From assembly GCF_016658545.1 (NCBI RefSeq), contig NZ_JACVZC010000015.1, positions 1-64,000 of the forward strand: DNA of 64,000 nt. Reading direction: 5' to 3'. A program made the position numbers and the translations under genes. The notes beneath the pieces are model-generated. The model did not search any database, was not told the DNA's origin, and saw only the letters and a program-made list of their open reading frames with translations. Positions 9,196 to 19,829 of this stretch are shown here, in pieces. Origin of the DNA: Pseudomonas sp. S37 (GTDB lineage: Bacteria; Pseudomonadota; Gammaproteobacteria; Pseudomonadales; Pseudomonadaceae). Each line of letters starts with the position of its first letter. The first letter of the stretch is position 1.

Positions 9196-10419
9196 TTACT
9201 GAACGCTAGGGCTGCAATTGGCGGTGACCGGCTGGCCGCTGATGACCTGGCGGGCAAAGGGGATCGAGTCCTTGAGCGAAGCATTCACCGTTTCGCTGTG
9301 GCCCAGGCCCTTGTACAAGTGGCCCTGCACCACCGAGCCGGCCTTGCAGGCGTCCTGCATCAGTGCCACCTGGGTGGCGGCGGCAGGGGTCTTGTCCTCG
9401 GCGCCGGTGCCGATGAAGATCGGCTGGGCCAGCTTCAGGGTCGGGTAAGACACCTGTGCCAGCCATGGCTTGAGCTGGTCGCCCTGGTAGTCCTTCTTGG
9501 CGTTGGCCGGGGTCAGGCCGGTGCCGACCACATCGCTGACCAGCGACGACAGGCAGCTGCTGCGCGCCTGTTCGAACAGCGGCAGGGCCTTGTCGGTGTA
9601 GAAGTCGCGTGGGTCGATGCTCGGGTCGTACTGCTGGGCGGCTAGCAGGGTATAGAAGCCATAGGCGAGGGCCGGGTCGACCTTGTTCTGGTCCTGCTCG
9701 CCGACGTTCTTCGAACCCACGGTGTAGATCACCCCGGTACCGATACTGCCCTTGACCCCGAGTTTTGGTGCATAAGTGGCCGCATAGGCCCCGGCGGCGA
9801 AGGCGCCGGCACCGCCCTGGGACTGGCCGATAATCAGCACCTTGTCGGCCAGCCCCGGCACACCGGCGACCACGGCTTTGGCGGCATCAAGAATGCCGTA
9901 GGCGGCCATGCGGTTGTTCAGCAGCGGGTGGCCACCGGGCACGCCCAGGCCCTGGTAGTCGGTGGCGACGATTGCATAGCCCTCGTCCAGCCAGCGGTTG
10001 AGGTACTGCACGTCGCGGTAGCTGCGGCCGGCCCACGACGGTGCGCAGATGTCCGCCACGCCGACAGTGCCATGGCCCCAGCTGGCGACCGGCCAGCCGC
10101 CTGCCGGCGCCTTGCCTTTGGGAATGAACAGCGCGCCGGAGACCACGATCGGCGTCTTGCCGTCGATGCCATCGAGCGATGTGTAGAGGATGCGTTGCGC
10201 ACTGGCCGCGTGGGGCAGGCTCAGTGCCTGCTCCAGCGGTTCGCTGCGCAGCAGCTTGCCGGGCGTGGCGGGGATGGCCTTGCTCCAGGTGTAGAACGCC
10301 GAGACGCGGCCATCGCCTTGTTGCGGGTCGGGTTTGGGGGCAAAGGTTTCGGCGGCCATGGCGCCGATGGACAGGGCCAGGGCGCTGAGGCCGAAGGCGA
10401 GCGAAGCAGGCAGTTTCAT
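9196..10419 (-). CDS. Secreted lipase of the LIP (secretory lipase) family
   Basis: 407 aa from the ATG at 10419, where a classical signal peptide begins (hydrophobic LAFGLSALALSIGAMA, cleavage after AMA). The alpha/beta-hydrolase core shows the nucleophile elbow GQSQGG, an oxyanion region near WGHGTVG and a late GLGHSET that supplies the catalytic His; an Asp lies in GTGAEDKT. This matches the secretory lipase family known from fungi and some bacteria. It sits 11 bases after the binding-protein gene and 12 before the monooxygenase gene, so the three are translated from one message. Extension upstream to 10824 is a shadow of the binding-protein gene. Confidence 0.85.
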   Translation of the reverse strand: MKLPASLAFGLSALALSIGAMAAETFAPKPDPQQGDGRVSAFYTWSKAIPATPGKLLRSEPLEQALSLPHAASAQRILYTSLDGIDGKTPIVVSGALFIPKGKAPAGGWPVASWGHGTVGVADICAPSWAGRSYRDVQYLNRWLDEGYAIVATDYQGLGVPGGHPLLNNRMAAYGILDAAKAVVAGVPGLADKVLIIGQSQGGAGAFAAGAYAATYAPKLGVKGSIGTGVIYTVGSKNVGEQDQNKVDPALAYGFYTLLAAQQYDPSIDPRDFYTDKALPLFEQARSSCLSSLVSDVVGTGLTPANAKKDYQGDQLKPWLAQVSYPTLKLAQPIFIGTGAEDKTPAAATQVALMQDACKAGSVVQGHLYKGLGHSETVNASLKDSIPFARQVISGQPVTANCSPSVQ

Positions 10420-10430
10420 GGGAAAGGCTC

Positions 10431-11504
10431 TCAAGGTTGTTGGCTGATCTGGGCGTCGAGGGACGGCCAGTAGTGGGTCAGTTGCAGGTCGATCAGCGCC
10501 TGGCGGGTAAAGCCGGTGGCCAGGTCGTGGGTGATGTCGTAGGGCGTGCGGATCAGCCGGTTGGCCAAGGCGTACTGGCCGAGGGCGTCGTAGTGGGCCT
10601 TGAGCTGGGCATCGTTTTTCGGCGCCCAGCGCGCCTGCCACGCCACCGGGTCGTCCTGGTCGTCGCGGCGCAGCACGCTTTCGCTGACGCCGGCACGCGA
10701 TGACAGCGCGTAGTAGGCGTCGCGGTGCTGTTCCTGGGAGATCCACCAGGCCGCACGCACCCAGGCGGTGGCAACCAGTTGCGTGAGGTCGGCATGCTGC
10801 TGCACGAAGCGGTCGGTGCCCCACAGGTCCGAGACCAGCCGCCAGTCATTGGCGCCCTGCTTGGTCGACCAGAGGATGCGCGCCACGCCTTTGTCTTCCA
10901 GGGAGTAGGCTTCGTTGAGCAGCACGGCAGCATCGACCTTGCCGGCGGATACTGCGGCGGCACCCACTTGCGGGTTGAGGTTGGCGATCTTGAAATCGCT
11001 TAGCTGCAGGCCCTGGCTGTGCAGGAAGTTGCTGAAGGCGAACTCCCATGGCCGGCCGCGGTGGATAGCCAGGCGCTTGCCCTTGAGGTCGTGGATACTG
11101 CGCACGGTGGAGCCACTGGGCACTACCAGGTAGATGTTGTTGCCGCTGCCGCCTGGCACCACCAGCTTGCCCGGCACCTGGCCGGCGCCTGCGATCACCG
11201 AGGGCAGGTCGCCGCGCACGGCAAAGTCCAGGCTGTCGTTGCTGAAGCCTTCGTTGATCTGCGGCCCGGCGCCGGCATGCGGCAGGGCGGTCCATTGCAG
11301 TTTCACGCCGCGGGCGGCGAGTTGCTGTTCCAGCCAGCCTTCTTCAATCACCCGCCCGGGGATGCCGCCGAACACTGGCGTACCACCCTGGGTGAAGGCG
11401 ACGATGGCGATGCGCACCGCCGCCGGTGGCTCGGCTGCCAGCGCAGCCAGGCTGAGGAACAGGCCGCCCAGCAGGGCGAGGGCATGACGCCAGGGTTTGT
11501 TCAT
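10431..11504 (-). CDS. Periplasmic ABC substrate-binding protein, aliphatic sulfonate type
   Basis: 357 aa with a Sec signal peptide (cleavage near ALA-AEP, residue about 24), then a two-lobed periplasmic binding fold of the SsuA/TauA (NMT1-like) family: GKLVVPGG, DLKGKRLAIHRG, NPQVGAAAVSAGKVDAAVL. These proteins deliver sulfonates or similar organosulfur compounds to an ABC permease. No permease or ATPase gene lies next to it, so it would have to use a transporter encoded elsewhere. First gene of the operon running to 7984, with a sigma-54-like promoter just upstream. Confidence 0.85.
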   Translation of the reverse strand: MNKPWRHALALLGGLFLSLAALAAEPPAAVRIAIVAFTQGGTPVFGGIPGRVIEEGWLEQQLAARGVKLQWTALPHAGAGPQINEGFSNDSLDFAVRGDLPSVIAGAGQVPGKLVVPGGSGNNIYLVVPSGSTVRSIHDLKGKRLAIHRGRPWEFAFSNFLHSQGLQLSDFKIANLNPQVGAAAVSAGKVDAAVLLNEAYSLEDKGVARILWSTKQGANDWRLVSDLWGTDRFVQQHADLTQLVATAWVRAAWWISQEQHRDAYYALSSRAGVSESVLRRDDQDDPVAWQARWAPKNDAQLKAHYDALGQYALANRLIRTPYDITHDLATGFTRQALIDLQLTHYWPSLDAQISQQP

Positions 11505-11537
11505 GTGCAGCTCCAGGCAAAGGTTCTACTGGCCAGG

Positions 11538-11553
11538 AGCGAAATGCATGCCA
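11538..11553 (-). promoter_or_regulatory. Candidate sigma-54 promoter of the sulfonate/lipase operon
   Basis: Read on the minus strand: TGGCAT-N5-TCGCT, with GG and GC separated by exactly ten bases as sigma-54 requires; one mismatch to TTGCW. It lies 34 bases upstream of the binding-protein ATG and about 245 bases from the divergent sigma-54 activator gene. The 294-base gap also contains an AT-rich tract at 11697-11760 that could hold activator or bending-protein sites. Confidence 0.55.
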
Positions 11554-11798
11554 GCCCATTGAAAACGGGCTGCAGGCCTTGAATGGCGTGGCTTTCAGTC
11601 AGCCGCAGCGGGGCTGGGACAAGGCCGGCCTGCTGATCGGCGTGCAGGTGGGTGCTGGCGGGGTGCTGCTGGAGCAGCAGGCGGTTGCTGGAAAATCTAA
11701 TATTTCCAATTCGAATATATAAATATTAATTAATAATTTTTTGATCTAATTTGTTTCGTGCACTATGGGCCAGCGCGTCAACTGCCAGGAATGCCCCT

Positions 11799-12857
<1,059 letters not shown>

Positions 12858-12871
12858 GCTGATACGCGGTC

Positions 12872-12993
12872 TTTGTAGGAGCGGCCTTGCGTCGCGATAG
12901 GGCCGCGCAGCGGCCCCAGCAATCCATGTGTCAACGCTGAAATTCCGGGGCCGCTTTGCGGCCCTGTCGCGACGCAAGGCCGCTCCTACAAAT
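12872..12993. repeat. Large inverted pair of REP elements
   Basis: Two nearly perfect mirror copies (tttgtaggagcggccttgcg... and ...cgcaaggccgctcctacaaa) of about 50 bases flank a 20-base centre. They fill the gap between the convergent sfnR-like and ttdB genes and would form a long hairpin in either transcript, so they may serve as a bidirectional end. Confidence 0.85.
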
Positions 12994-13010
12994 GACCGCG
13001 TAGGGTTCGC

Positions 13011-13643
13011 TTACTTGATAAACCGCACCTGGCTGTTGATCTTCTCGATCACAGCCCCTTTGCGCTCATTGAAGCGGGCCTTGTTCTGCTCGAACAGGTT
13101 GTTGCCCTTGGTATCGATGGAGATGATCAGCGGCCCGAATTCGCGCACGCGGTTCACCCACAGGGTTTCCGGCATGCCCAGGTCCTGCCATTCGGCGCGT
13201 TCGATCTCTTCCACCTGGGTCGCCGCCAGCACCGCGCAGCCGCCAGGGAATACCGCATGCACGGCCTTGTTCTCCAGGCAGCCGGTGGTGGTTTCCGGGC
13301 CCATGCCGCCCTTGCCGACAATCAGCTTCACACCGGTCTGTTCAATGAACTGCTTCTCGAACTTTTCCATGCGCATGCTGGTGGTCGGGCCGATGGAGAC
13401 CATCTCGAAGCTGCCATCCTCTTTCTTCTTGACGATGGGGCCGGCATGGAAGATGGCGCCGCCACGCAGGTCCACCGGCAATTCGCGGCCCAGCTCGATG
13501 AGCCGGCGGTGGGCAACGTCGCGGCAGGTGACCAACTGGCCGGTCAGGTAGACCACATCGCCCACGTTGAGGCTGGCCAGGTCTTCGTCGCTGATGGGGG
13601 TACTGATGATCTTTTTCACAGGACTGCTCACAGGGCTCTTCAC
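13011..13643 (-). CDS. ttdB: L(+)-tartrate dehydratase / class I fumarase-type beta subunit
   Basis: 210 aa C-terminal half of the iron-sulfur hydrolyase family. The segments [39 protein letters not shown] and GKGGMG match TtdB of E. coli closely. With TtdA it forms the dehydratase converting L-tartrate to oxaloacetate (or a related C4 hydroxyacid/fumarate). The annotated GTG start overlaps the ttdA stop (GTGA). In-frame GTGs follow at 13631 and 13619; the last gives an N-terminus MKKI like the E. coli protein, so the true start may be up to eight codons later. Confidence 0.85.
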   Translation of the reverse strand: MKSPVSSPVKKIISTPISDEDLASLNVGDVVYLTGQLVTCRDVAHRRLIELGRELPVDLRGGAIFHAGPIVKKKEDGSFEMVSIGPTTSMRMEKFEKQFIEQTGVKLIVGKGGMGPETTTGCLENKAVHAVFPGGCAVLAATQVEEIERAEWQDLGMPETLWVNRVREFGPLIISIDTKGNNLFEQNKARFNERKGAVIEKINSQVRFIK

Positions 13644-14539
13644 AGGATCACCCCTTCGTGGGAGAGGATGTCATAGGTCAGGTCGGCGTTGATGCGGATC
13701 TTGCCGCGGCGGTGTGCCCAGCAGCCGGTGGAAACGGCAACGCCAATGGTCGAGGGGTGACGCGCCGAAGACTCGATGTTCACGCCCATCACGCTGCTGT
13801 TGCCGGTCAGGCCCTGCGGGCCGATGCCGATTTCGTTGAGGCCGTCTTCCAGCAGCTTTTCCATCATCGCCGCGCTTTCGTTCGGGTGGCTGGAGTCCAC
13901 TTCGCGCAGGATGGCCTTTTTCGACAGGCGCGCCGCAGTCTCCACCGACGTCGAAACCCCCACCCCCACCAGCAGCGGCGGGCAGGCGTTGACACCGCGC
14001 GAGGTGATGACATCGAAGACGAACTCGGTCACCCCTTCATAACCTTGGCCCGGCATCAGCACCTTGGCCGAACCCGGCAAGGTGCAGCCGCCACCGGCCA
14101 TGTACACATCGACGATGGCGTAGTCGGCATCGGGGATGATTTCCCAGTCCAGCCACGGGATCCTGGAGCCGGTGTTGGTGCCGGTGTTCTTCTCGATGAA
14201 GGTTTCCACCGCGTTGTGGCGCAGCGGCCCCTGAATGGTGGCTTCCTTGGTGGCGTTCTCGAGGATGCTTTCCATCTCACCCAGCAGCGGGAAGCGTGCG
14301 CCGGCCGAGACGAAGTACTGGATCACCCCGGTGTCCTGGCAACTGGGGCGGTTGAGCTTGTCGGCATATGCCTGGTTGTCGGCCATCGAGTCGTACACGG
14401 CGATGGCCAGCGGGTTGGTTTCTGCTGCGCGCAACTTGGCGGTCTTGGCCTTCACGTCGCGGGGCAGGCGTTTGCCGATATAGGCGGTGAACTTGGCCAT
14501 CACGTCGGTAAGCGATGACACGGCGGTTTCTTTGTCCAT
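13640..14539 (-). CDS. ttdA: L(+)-tartrate dehydratase / class I fumarase-type alpha subunit
   Basis: 299 aa, matching the TtdA / fumarate hydratase N-terminal family. Cysteines for a [4Fe-4S] cluster are visible in RPSCQDTGV, in the region [12 protein letters not shown] and in [18 protein letters not shown] precedes the ATG. It overlaps ttdB by four bases and follows the dicarboxylate carrier gene by 53 bases, forming a dctA-ttdA-ttdB operon. The substrate may be tartrate or another C4 hydroxyacid; fumarase activity cannot be ruled out by sequence alone. Confidence 0.86.
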   Translation of the reverse strand: MDKETAVSSLTDVMAKFTAYIGKRLPRDVKAKTAKLRAAETNPLAIAVYDSMADNQAYADKLNRPSCQDTGVIQYFVSAGARFPLLGEMESILENATKEATIQGPLRHNAVETFIEKNTGTNTGSRIPWLDWEIIPDADYAIVDVYMAGGGCTLPGSAKVLMPGQGYEGVTEFVFDVITSRGVNACPPLLVGVGVSTSVETAARLSKKAILREVDSSHPNESAAMMEKLLEDGLNEIGIGPQGLTGNSSVMGVNIESSARHPSTIGVAVSTGCWAHRRGKIRINADLTYDILSHEGVIL

Positions 14540-14592
14540 GATTATTTCCTCACTGCATCACAAGGCGGGTAGTGCTTGCTGTTATCGAAAGG

Positions 14593-15927
14593 TCAGGGTG
14601 TCGGTGTGCCGGCCTCCATGCGTGCCAGGGCAGGGCGCGCCGCCACCGGTTCGGGTTGTTCTTGCGGTACCTGGCCGTCGAGCACCTTGGTCATGTGCTG
14701 CTTGTCCAGTGCACCGACCCAGTTGGCGATGGCCACGGTGCCGACGGCGTTGCCGATGGTATTGGTGATGGCGCGGGCTTCGGACATGAAGCGGTCCACG
14801 CCCAGCAGCAGGACCATGCCGGCCACCGGGATGTTGTCCATGGTCGCCAGGGTCGCGGCCAGGGTGATGAAACCCGAGCCGGTCACACCTGCGGAGCCTT
14901 TGGAGGTGAGCAGCAGCACGCCGAGCACGATCAGCTGGTCCATCAGGGTCAACGGCGTGTTGGTGGCCTGGGCGATGAAAATGGCGGCCATGGTGTAGTA
15001 GATGCACTGGCCGTCCGGGTTGAAGGTAAGGCCCGAAGGAATCACCAGCCCGACCACCGGCTTGGACACACCCACTTTTTCCAGCTTGTTCATCAGCTGC
15101 GGCACCACCGACTCGGACGAGCTGGTGCCCAGCACGGTGAACAGCTCTTCCTTGAGGTACTTGAGAAACTTCCACAGGTTGAAACCGGACAGCCGTGCAA
15201 TGGCACCCAGCACGATCACCACGAACAGGAAGCAGGTCAGGTACATGGTCGCCATCAGCTTGCCCAGCGACACGATCGAGCCCAGGCCGTACTTGCCGAC
15301 GGTGAAGGCCATGGCGCCGCAGGCGGCCAGCGGGGCCACGCGCATGATCATGCCGACGATGAAGAACATGCCGTGGGAGAACGCCTCCAGCACATCGACC
15401 ATGGGCTTGCCGCGAGGCCCGAGGTGCGACAGGGCGATGCCGAACAACGTGCTGAACAGCAGGATTGGCAGGATCTCGTTCTTGGCGAAGGCATCGGTGA
15501 CGCTGCCGGGTATCACATGCAGCATGAAGTCGATGAAGCCACCGCTGTTGCTGGCTGCCGCGGCGGTGTAGGTGGAGATGCTCTTGGCATCGAGGGTGGC
15601 CGGGTCGACGTTCATGCCCTGGCCGGGCTGCACGATATTGACCACCACCAGGCCCAGCACCAGGGCAAAGGTGGACAGCACTTCAAAGTAGATCAGCGCG
15701 CGCACGCCGACGCGGCCGAGTTCCTTCATGTTTTCCATCTTGGCGATGCCCAGCACCACCGTGGCGAAGATGATCGGGGCGAAGACCATCTTGATCAGTT
15801 TGATGAAGGCGTCACCGATGGGCTTCAGGTCAGCACCCACCTGTGGCCAGAACACCCCGATCAGCACCCCGAGGGTAACGCCGATCAACACCTGTACGTA
15901 AAGCTTGCCGAACAATCGCTTGGCCAT
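14593..15927 (-). CDS. dctA: C4-dicarboxylate:cation symporter DctA
   Basis: 444 aa of the glutamate/dicarboxylate:cation symporter (DAACS) family, the usual length for DctA. Family signatures include the Ser-rich hairpin [12 protein letters not shown], the [25 protein letters not shown] segment and the C-terminal [15 protein letters not shown]. It imports succinate, fumarate, malate or related acids with cations across the inner membrane. GGAGACGG precedes the ATG. As first gene of an operon with ttdAB and divergent from a LysR gene, its likely job here is uptake of tartrate or a similar C4 acid. Confidence 0.92.
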   Translation of the reverse strand: MAKRLFGKLYVQVLIGVTLGVLIGVFWPQVGADLKPIGDAFIKLIKMVFAPIIFATVVLGIAKMENMKELGRVGVRALIYFEVLSTFALVLGLVVVNIVQPGQGMNVDPATLDAKSISTYTAAAASNSGGFIDFMLHVIPGSVTDAFAKNEILPILLFSTLFGIALSHLGPRGKPMVDVLEAFSHGMFFIVGMIMRVAPLAACGAMAFTVGKYGLGSIVSLGKLMATMYLTCFLFVVIVLGAIARLSGFNLWKFLKYLKEELFTVLGTSSSESVVPQLMNKLEKVGVSKPVVGLVIPSGLTFNPDGQCIYYTMAAIFIAQATNTPLTLMDQLIVLGVLLLTSKGSAGVTGSGFITLAATLATMDNIPVAGMVLLLGVDRFMSEARAITNTIGNAVGTVAIANWVGALDKQHMTKVLDGQVPQEQPEPVAARPALARMEAGTPTP

Positions 15928-16121
15928 TGCCGTCTCCGAATTATTGTTGTGAGTCGGATTTATCTGGCGGCCGGGCTGCTTGTGGGGTGCAGGTCACACC
16001 TGGCCTTGGCGGCCGAAGAGCCCAGCTTTTTTGTGGTTAATCACGCAGGGCAAAAGGTAATGGTTTTTCAAAAATGCTGTAATACAATGAAATTCAACTC
16101 ATTGTTTCCCTCAGGTTAATT

Positions 16122-17033
16122 ATGAATCCGGTATCGGAGCTGGCCTTCTTCACCCAGCTAATCAGGGTCGGCAGCCTGGCGGGTACTGCCCGCGAGCTGA
16201 ACCTGACCCCACCGGCGGTCTCCAAGCGCCTGGCGCAGCTGGAGCAGCGCCTGGGTGTGCGCCTGCTCAACCGCACCACGCGCAGCATCAGCCTGACGGC
16301 CGAGGGCGAGACCTACCTGGTGAATGCCCGGCGGATATTGGGCGAGATCGAGGAAATGGAGCGGCAGGTGTCCAGCAGCCGTGCCGAGCCGAAGGGGTTG
16401 TTGCGGGTCAACGCACCGCTGGGTTTTGGCCGTACCCATGTGGGGCCGGCGGTGTCATCGTTTGCCCGTCGCTACCCTGAGGTGGAAGTGCAACTGCACC
16501 TGAGCGACCGGCCGATTGCCCTGCCGAACGATGCCATCGACGTGGCCATTCGCTTTGGCGAGTTGCCGGATTCACGGCTCATCGCCCGCAAGATAGCGGC
16601 CAACCGCCGGCGGTTATGTGCAGCGCCCAGCTACCTGGAGGCGCACGGCACCCCCGAAGCGCCGAAAGACCTGGCCAGCCACAACTGCATCGTGCTGCGC
16701 CAGAACGATGCGGCGTTCGGCATCTGGCGGCTCAGCCGCGGCAAACAGAGTGAGTCGGTGAAGGTGCATGGCAGCCTCAGTACCAACGATGGCGAGGTGG
16801 CCCTGAACTGGGCGCTGGACGGGCAGGGGATTCTGCTGCGCGCCGAGTGGAACCTGGCCGACCATTTGCGCAGCGGGCGCCTGGTGGAGGTGCTGGGCGA
16901 CTACCAGACGCCGCCGGCAGATATCTATGCGGTGTACCTGGAGCGTTTGAATCTGTCGGCCAAGGTGTCGTGTTTTGTCGAGCACTTGCGCGCGTTTTTC
17001 CGCGAAGGTGATCAGCTGGCGGCGTGGCAGTAA
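16122..17033 (+). CDS. LysR-family regulator of the dctA-ttdAB operon (TtdR/DmlR-like)
   Basis: 303 aa. N-terminal winged helix-turn-helix (FFTQLIRVGSLAGTARELNLTPPAVSKRLAQLEQRLGVRLLNRTTR) and a C-terminal effector domain of the CrgA/DmlR branch (SLTAEGETYL, DVAIRFGELPDS). It is divergent from dctA with a 194-base gap containing AT-rich sequence near 16020-16115 just before the gene, as usual for LysR-controlled divergent promoters. By position it should respond to tartrate or a related dicarboxylate. Confidence 0.87.
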   Translation: MNPVSELAFFTQLIRVGSLAGTARELNLTPPAVSKRLAQLEQRLGVRLLNRTTRSISLTAEGETYLVNARRILGEIEEMERQVSSSRAEPKGLLRVNAPLGFGRTHVGPAVSSFARRYPEVEVQLHLSDRPIALPNDAIDVAIRFGELPDSRLIARKIAANRRRLCAAPSYLEAHGTPEAPKDLASHNCIVLRQNDAAFGIWRLSRGKQSESVKVHGSLSTNDGEVALNWALDGQGILLRAEWNLADHLRSGRLVEVLGDYQTPPADIYAVYLERLNLSAKVSCFVEHLRAFFREGDQLAAWQ

Positions 17034-17123
17034 GGCTTTTCAGCTTTACTGATAAAGCGCAACTCCAGTTTCATGCGGCACCGGTGGAAGCGGGCACATA
17101 ACTCATTGAATTAGCAGGGACAC

Positions 17124-17210
17124 TGTGGGAGCGGCTTTAGCCGCGAACACCGGCGCAGCCGGTGCCATGCACCGCGTTGGATTCTTCGCGGCTAAAGCCG
17201 CTCCCACAGG
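17124..17210. repeat. Inverted pair of REP elements
   Basis: The arms tgtgggagcggctttagccgc and its mirror copy flank the centre with ccggcgcagccgg. The pair lies between the convergent LysR gene and TonB-receptor gene; nothing else is seen in the 193-base gap. Confidence 0.85.
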
Positions 17211-17226
17211 TATCCCTCCAGCATTC

Positions 17227-19617
17227 CTACCAGCGATAGGTCAGGTCAGCGGTGACTGTACGCCCTGTACCCAGCAGGCAACCCACGGTGGCGAAACAGC
17301 CGGCCACATAGTACTTGTCACTCAGGTTCTTCACATTGAGCTGCCCCGACAAACCCTGCAGGCCGTTGCCGGCCTTGCCGAAGTCATACGACAGCATGGC
17401 GTCGACCAGGGTGTAGCCGGGCACTTCGAAGGTGTTCTGCGCATCGCCATAGGTGGCGCCGGTGTAGCGCACGCCGATGCCGCCGCCCAGCCCGGCCAGC
17501 GGCCCACCCTGAAGGGTGTAGTCGACCCACAGCGACGCCAGGTGACGAGGTACCCGCACCGGCGCATTGCCCTTGTTGCTGACGCCCAGCGCATTCGGGT
17601 TGTCCTGGGTGACCTCGACATCGTTGTAGGTATACGCGGTGATCAGGTTCAGCCCCGGCAGCGGCCTGGCCACGCCTTCCACCTCGACCCCGCGCGAGGT
17701 GACTTCGCCTTGCTGGACGCTGAAGCCCGGATGGTCGACATCAGTGGTTGCCACGTTCTGCCGGCGCAGGTCGAAGGCGGCCACGGTGATGAAACTCTCG
17801 CTACCTGGCGGCTGATACTTGATGCCCACTTCATACTGTTTGGCGGTTTCCGGCTCGAAAGGCGAACCGTCGAAACTGTTGCCACTGGCCAGCTTGAACG
17901 ACTCGCTGTAGCTCACATAGGGGAACAGGCCCATGTCGAAGCTGTAGCCGAACGAGGCGCGGGCGGTGGTGGCTTCGTCGGTAATCACCTGGTGGCTGCC
18001 ATTGTTGCGGTTGGTGCTGTCCTGGCGCGCCCAGTCGTGGCGTACGCCCAGGGTGGCGACCCAGTTGTCGAAGTGCAGCTGGTCTTGCAGGTACAGGCCG
18101 GTCTGCCGGTCGTCGCGGGCGGTGGACGACAGCGAGGTGTAGCGTGAGGTGTCGATTACCACGCCACGTGCCGGGTTGTAGATGTTGATCGACGGTGCAT
18201 CGCCGTGTTGCACGTCCTGGCTGCGGTGGCCGCGCAGAAAGTCGGCGCCCAGCAGCAGGTCATGGCGCACGGGGCCGCTGTTGAAACTGGCGAGCAGCTG
18301 GTTGTCGAGGGCGTAGTTGTCGCTGTCATAGTCACGCAGTTCGTAGTAGCGGGCGATGGTGTTGTCATTGATTACGCCGCTGTTGCGAAACAGCTGGTCC
18401 TGGTAGCCGTGCATGTGGCTGTAACGGAAGTTCTGGCGAAAGCTGAAAGTGTCGTTCAAGCGGTGGCTCAGCTCATAACCCAGGTTGTTCATTTCCGACT
18501 GTTCGCGGTCGAAGCCCGGCTCGTTCAGCGAGCGATGACGCGGTACGCGGCCGTTGGGGTTGGAGCCGTCGAACAGCGAATAGGCCATGTTCGAGGTGAA
18601 CAGGTTGGTGTTCTTCTGGTACGACGCCAGCAGGGTCAGGCTGGTGTCTTCGTTCGGCGCCCAGGTCAGGCTGGGCGCGACGTACTGGCGGTCATCCCTG
18701 ATCCCGTCGATTTCATTGTCGGCGTCACGGCCAAGCATTACCAGGCGGTAGGCCAGAGTGCCCTGGCTGTCGAGCAGGTCACCGACATCCAGGCTCAGTT
18801 GCTGGCGGTCGTGGTTGCCGAGCGACAGGCCGACCTCACGGTGGGCAGTAAACAGGGGCTTTTTCGACACCAGGTTGAGCATGCCGCCAGGTTCACCCTG
18901 GCCGTAGATGACCGATGCGGGCCCTTTGAGTACCTCGATGCGTTCGAGGCCGAACGGCTCGGGGGCATAGTAGCCGGTGTTGTTGTTGCGCAGGCCATCG
19001 GTGTAGGCATCACTGTTGATCTGCTGGAAGCCGCGCACCATCAGGGTATTGTCGGTGGGGTTGTTGCCAGAGACATTGGTGTGCACGCCAGCGGTGTAGC
19101 TCAGGGCCTCGGTGATGGTTTGTGCACCTTGGGCCTTGATCCGGTCACGGGTGACCACTGACACCGAGGCCGGGGTTTCCAGCAATGCGCTGTCGGTCTT
19201 GCTGGCGCTGCTGGCACGGGTGGCCAGGTAGCCGTCCACGGCGCCATAGGCGCTGTCGCGGTGGGCATCGACACTGGTGGGCGCCAGCTGCAGGCCTGCG
19301 CCCTGCGCGGCAGGTTGCAGGCGATATTGGCGGTCGCCGCTGGGTACGGCCACCAGGCCACTGCCCAGCAGCATGCGCTCCAGCGCCTGTTCGGGGGTGA
19401 AGTCACCTTGCAGTGGCGCACTGGCCTTGCCTTGGCTGAGTGCGCCATCGCCGACAATGTAGATACCGGCGGCACTGGCCAGGCGGTTGAGCTGCTGGGT
19501 CAGCGGGCCGGAGGGCAGGTCGTAGCGGCGCGGACTTTCGTCTGCCATGGCGGGAGTGGCCGCCAGCAAGGGCAAGGCCAGCAGCAGAGGGCGCAAGGTG
19601 ATCGGGAGCAGGGGCAT
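17227..19617 (-). CDS. TonB-dependent siderophore receptor with signalling (STN) domain
   Basis: 796 aa from the ATG at 19617 (AAGGAAC before it); an in-frame ATG 39 bases upstream is less well placed. A signal peptide ending near MADES is followed by an STN domain at about residues 25-90 (YDLPSGPLTQQLNRLASAAG), a plug domain (PASVSVVTRDRI ... RIEVLKGPASVIYGQGEPGG) and a 22-strand barrel ending in Trp (TYRW). The C-terminal cysteine pair and overall pattern resemble ferrichrome/FhuA-like receptors. The STN domain signals to FecR, and the sigma/FecR pair lies directly upstream. Confidence 0.9.
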   Translation of the reverse strand: MPLLPITLRPLLLALPLLAATPAMADESPRRYDLPSGPLTQQLNRLASAAGIYIVGDGALSQGKASAPLQGDFTPEQALERMLLGSGLVAVPSGDRQYRLQPAAQGAGLQLAPTSVDAHRDSAYGAVDGYLATRASSASKTDSALLETPASVSVVTRDRIKAQGAQTITEALSYTAGVHTNVSGNNPTDNTLMVRGFQQINSDAYTDGLRNNNTGYYAPEPFGLERIEVLKGPASVIYGQGEPGGMLNLVSKKPLFTAHREVGLSLGNHDRQQLSLDVGDLLDSQGTLAYRLVMLGRDADNEIDGIRDDRQYVAPSLTWAPNEDTSLTLLASYQKNTNLFTSNMAYSLFDGSNPNGRVPRHRSLNEPGFDREQSEMNNLGYELSHRLNDTFSFRQNFRYSHMHGYQDQLFRNSGVINDNTIARYYELRDYDSDNYALDNQLLASFNSGPVRHDLLLGADFLRGHRSQDVQHGDAPSINIYNPARGVVIDTSRYTSLSSTARDDRQTGLYLQDQLHFDNWVATLGVRHDWARQDSTNRNNGSHQVITDEATTARASFGYSFDMGLFPYVSYSESFKLASGNSFDGSPFEPETAKQYEVGIKYQPPGSESFITVAAFDLRRQNVATTDVDHPGFSVQQGEVTSRGVEVEGVARPLPGLNLITAYTYNDVEVTQDNPNALGVSNKGNAPVRVPRHLASLWVDYTLQGGPLAGLGGGIGVRYTGATYGDAQNTFEVPGYTLVDAMLSYDFGKAGNGLQGLSGQLNVKNLSDKYYVAGCFATVGCLLGTGRTVTADLTYRW

Positions 19618-19710
19618 GGGTGTTCCTTGTGGGGGCAGATGAAGCGGGGTGTTCATCTGCTAATCCGAACGAGCGGGGTAAAACCGGAACACCCTTGTTA
19701 AAAAAATCAG

Positions 19711-19829
19711 GCACCGCGCTGGATTCTTCGCGGCTAAAGCCGCTCCCACAGGTTACCGCGCAGGTTTCGAAGATATGCTGACCCTGTGGGAGCGGCTTTA
19801 GCCGCGAACACCGGCAATGCCGGTGCCAG
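19711..19829. repeat. Inverted pair of REP elements between fecR and receptor genes
   Basis: The copy ttcgcggctaaagccgctcc (about 19727-19752) faces the copy gtgggagcggctttagccgc (about 19783-19830). It sits inside the iron-uptake trio and ends at the FecR stop codon, so it could reduce read-through into the receptor gene or stabilise the upstream message. Confidence 0.82.

Noticed and set aside
7807-9645. Long open frame (612 codons) on the plus strand
   Set aside because: It lies antisense to the flavin monooxygenase and lipase genes, has low-complexity Gly/Ala/Val/His composition and no motif; typical shadow frame in GC-rich DNA.
10420-10824. N-terminal extension of the secreted lipase
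   Set aside because: It would overlap the binding-protein gene and remove the clear signal peptide start at 10419.
11591-11640. Sigma-54-like promoter on the plus strand before the SfnR-like gene (tgggacaaggccggcc)
   Set aside because: Only the GG-N10-GC spacing fits; the flanking bases match poorly and it lies about 170 bases from the start codon.
14572-16119. Open frame of 515 codons on the plus strand, rich in His, Gln and Gly
   Set aside because: Antisense to dctA and the end of ttdA; no domain or ribosome site. The dctA protein on the other strand is unambiguous.
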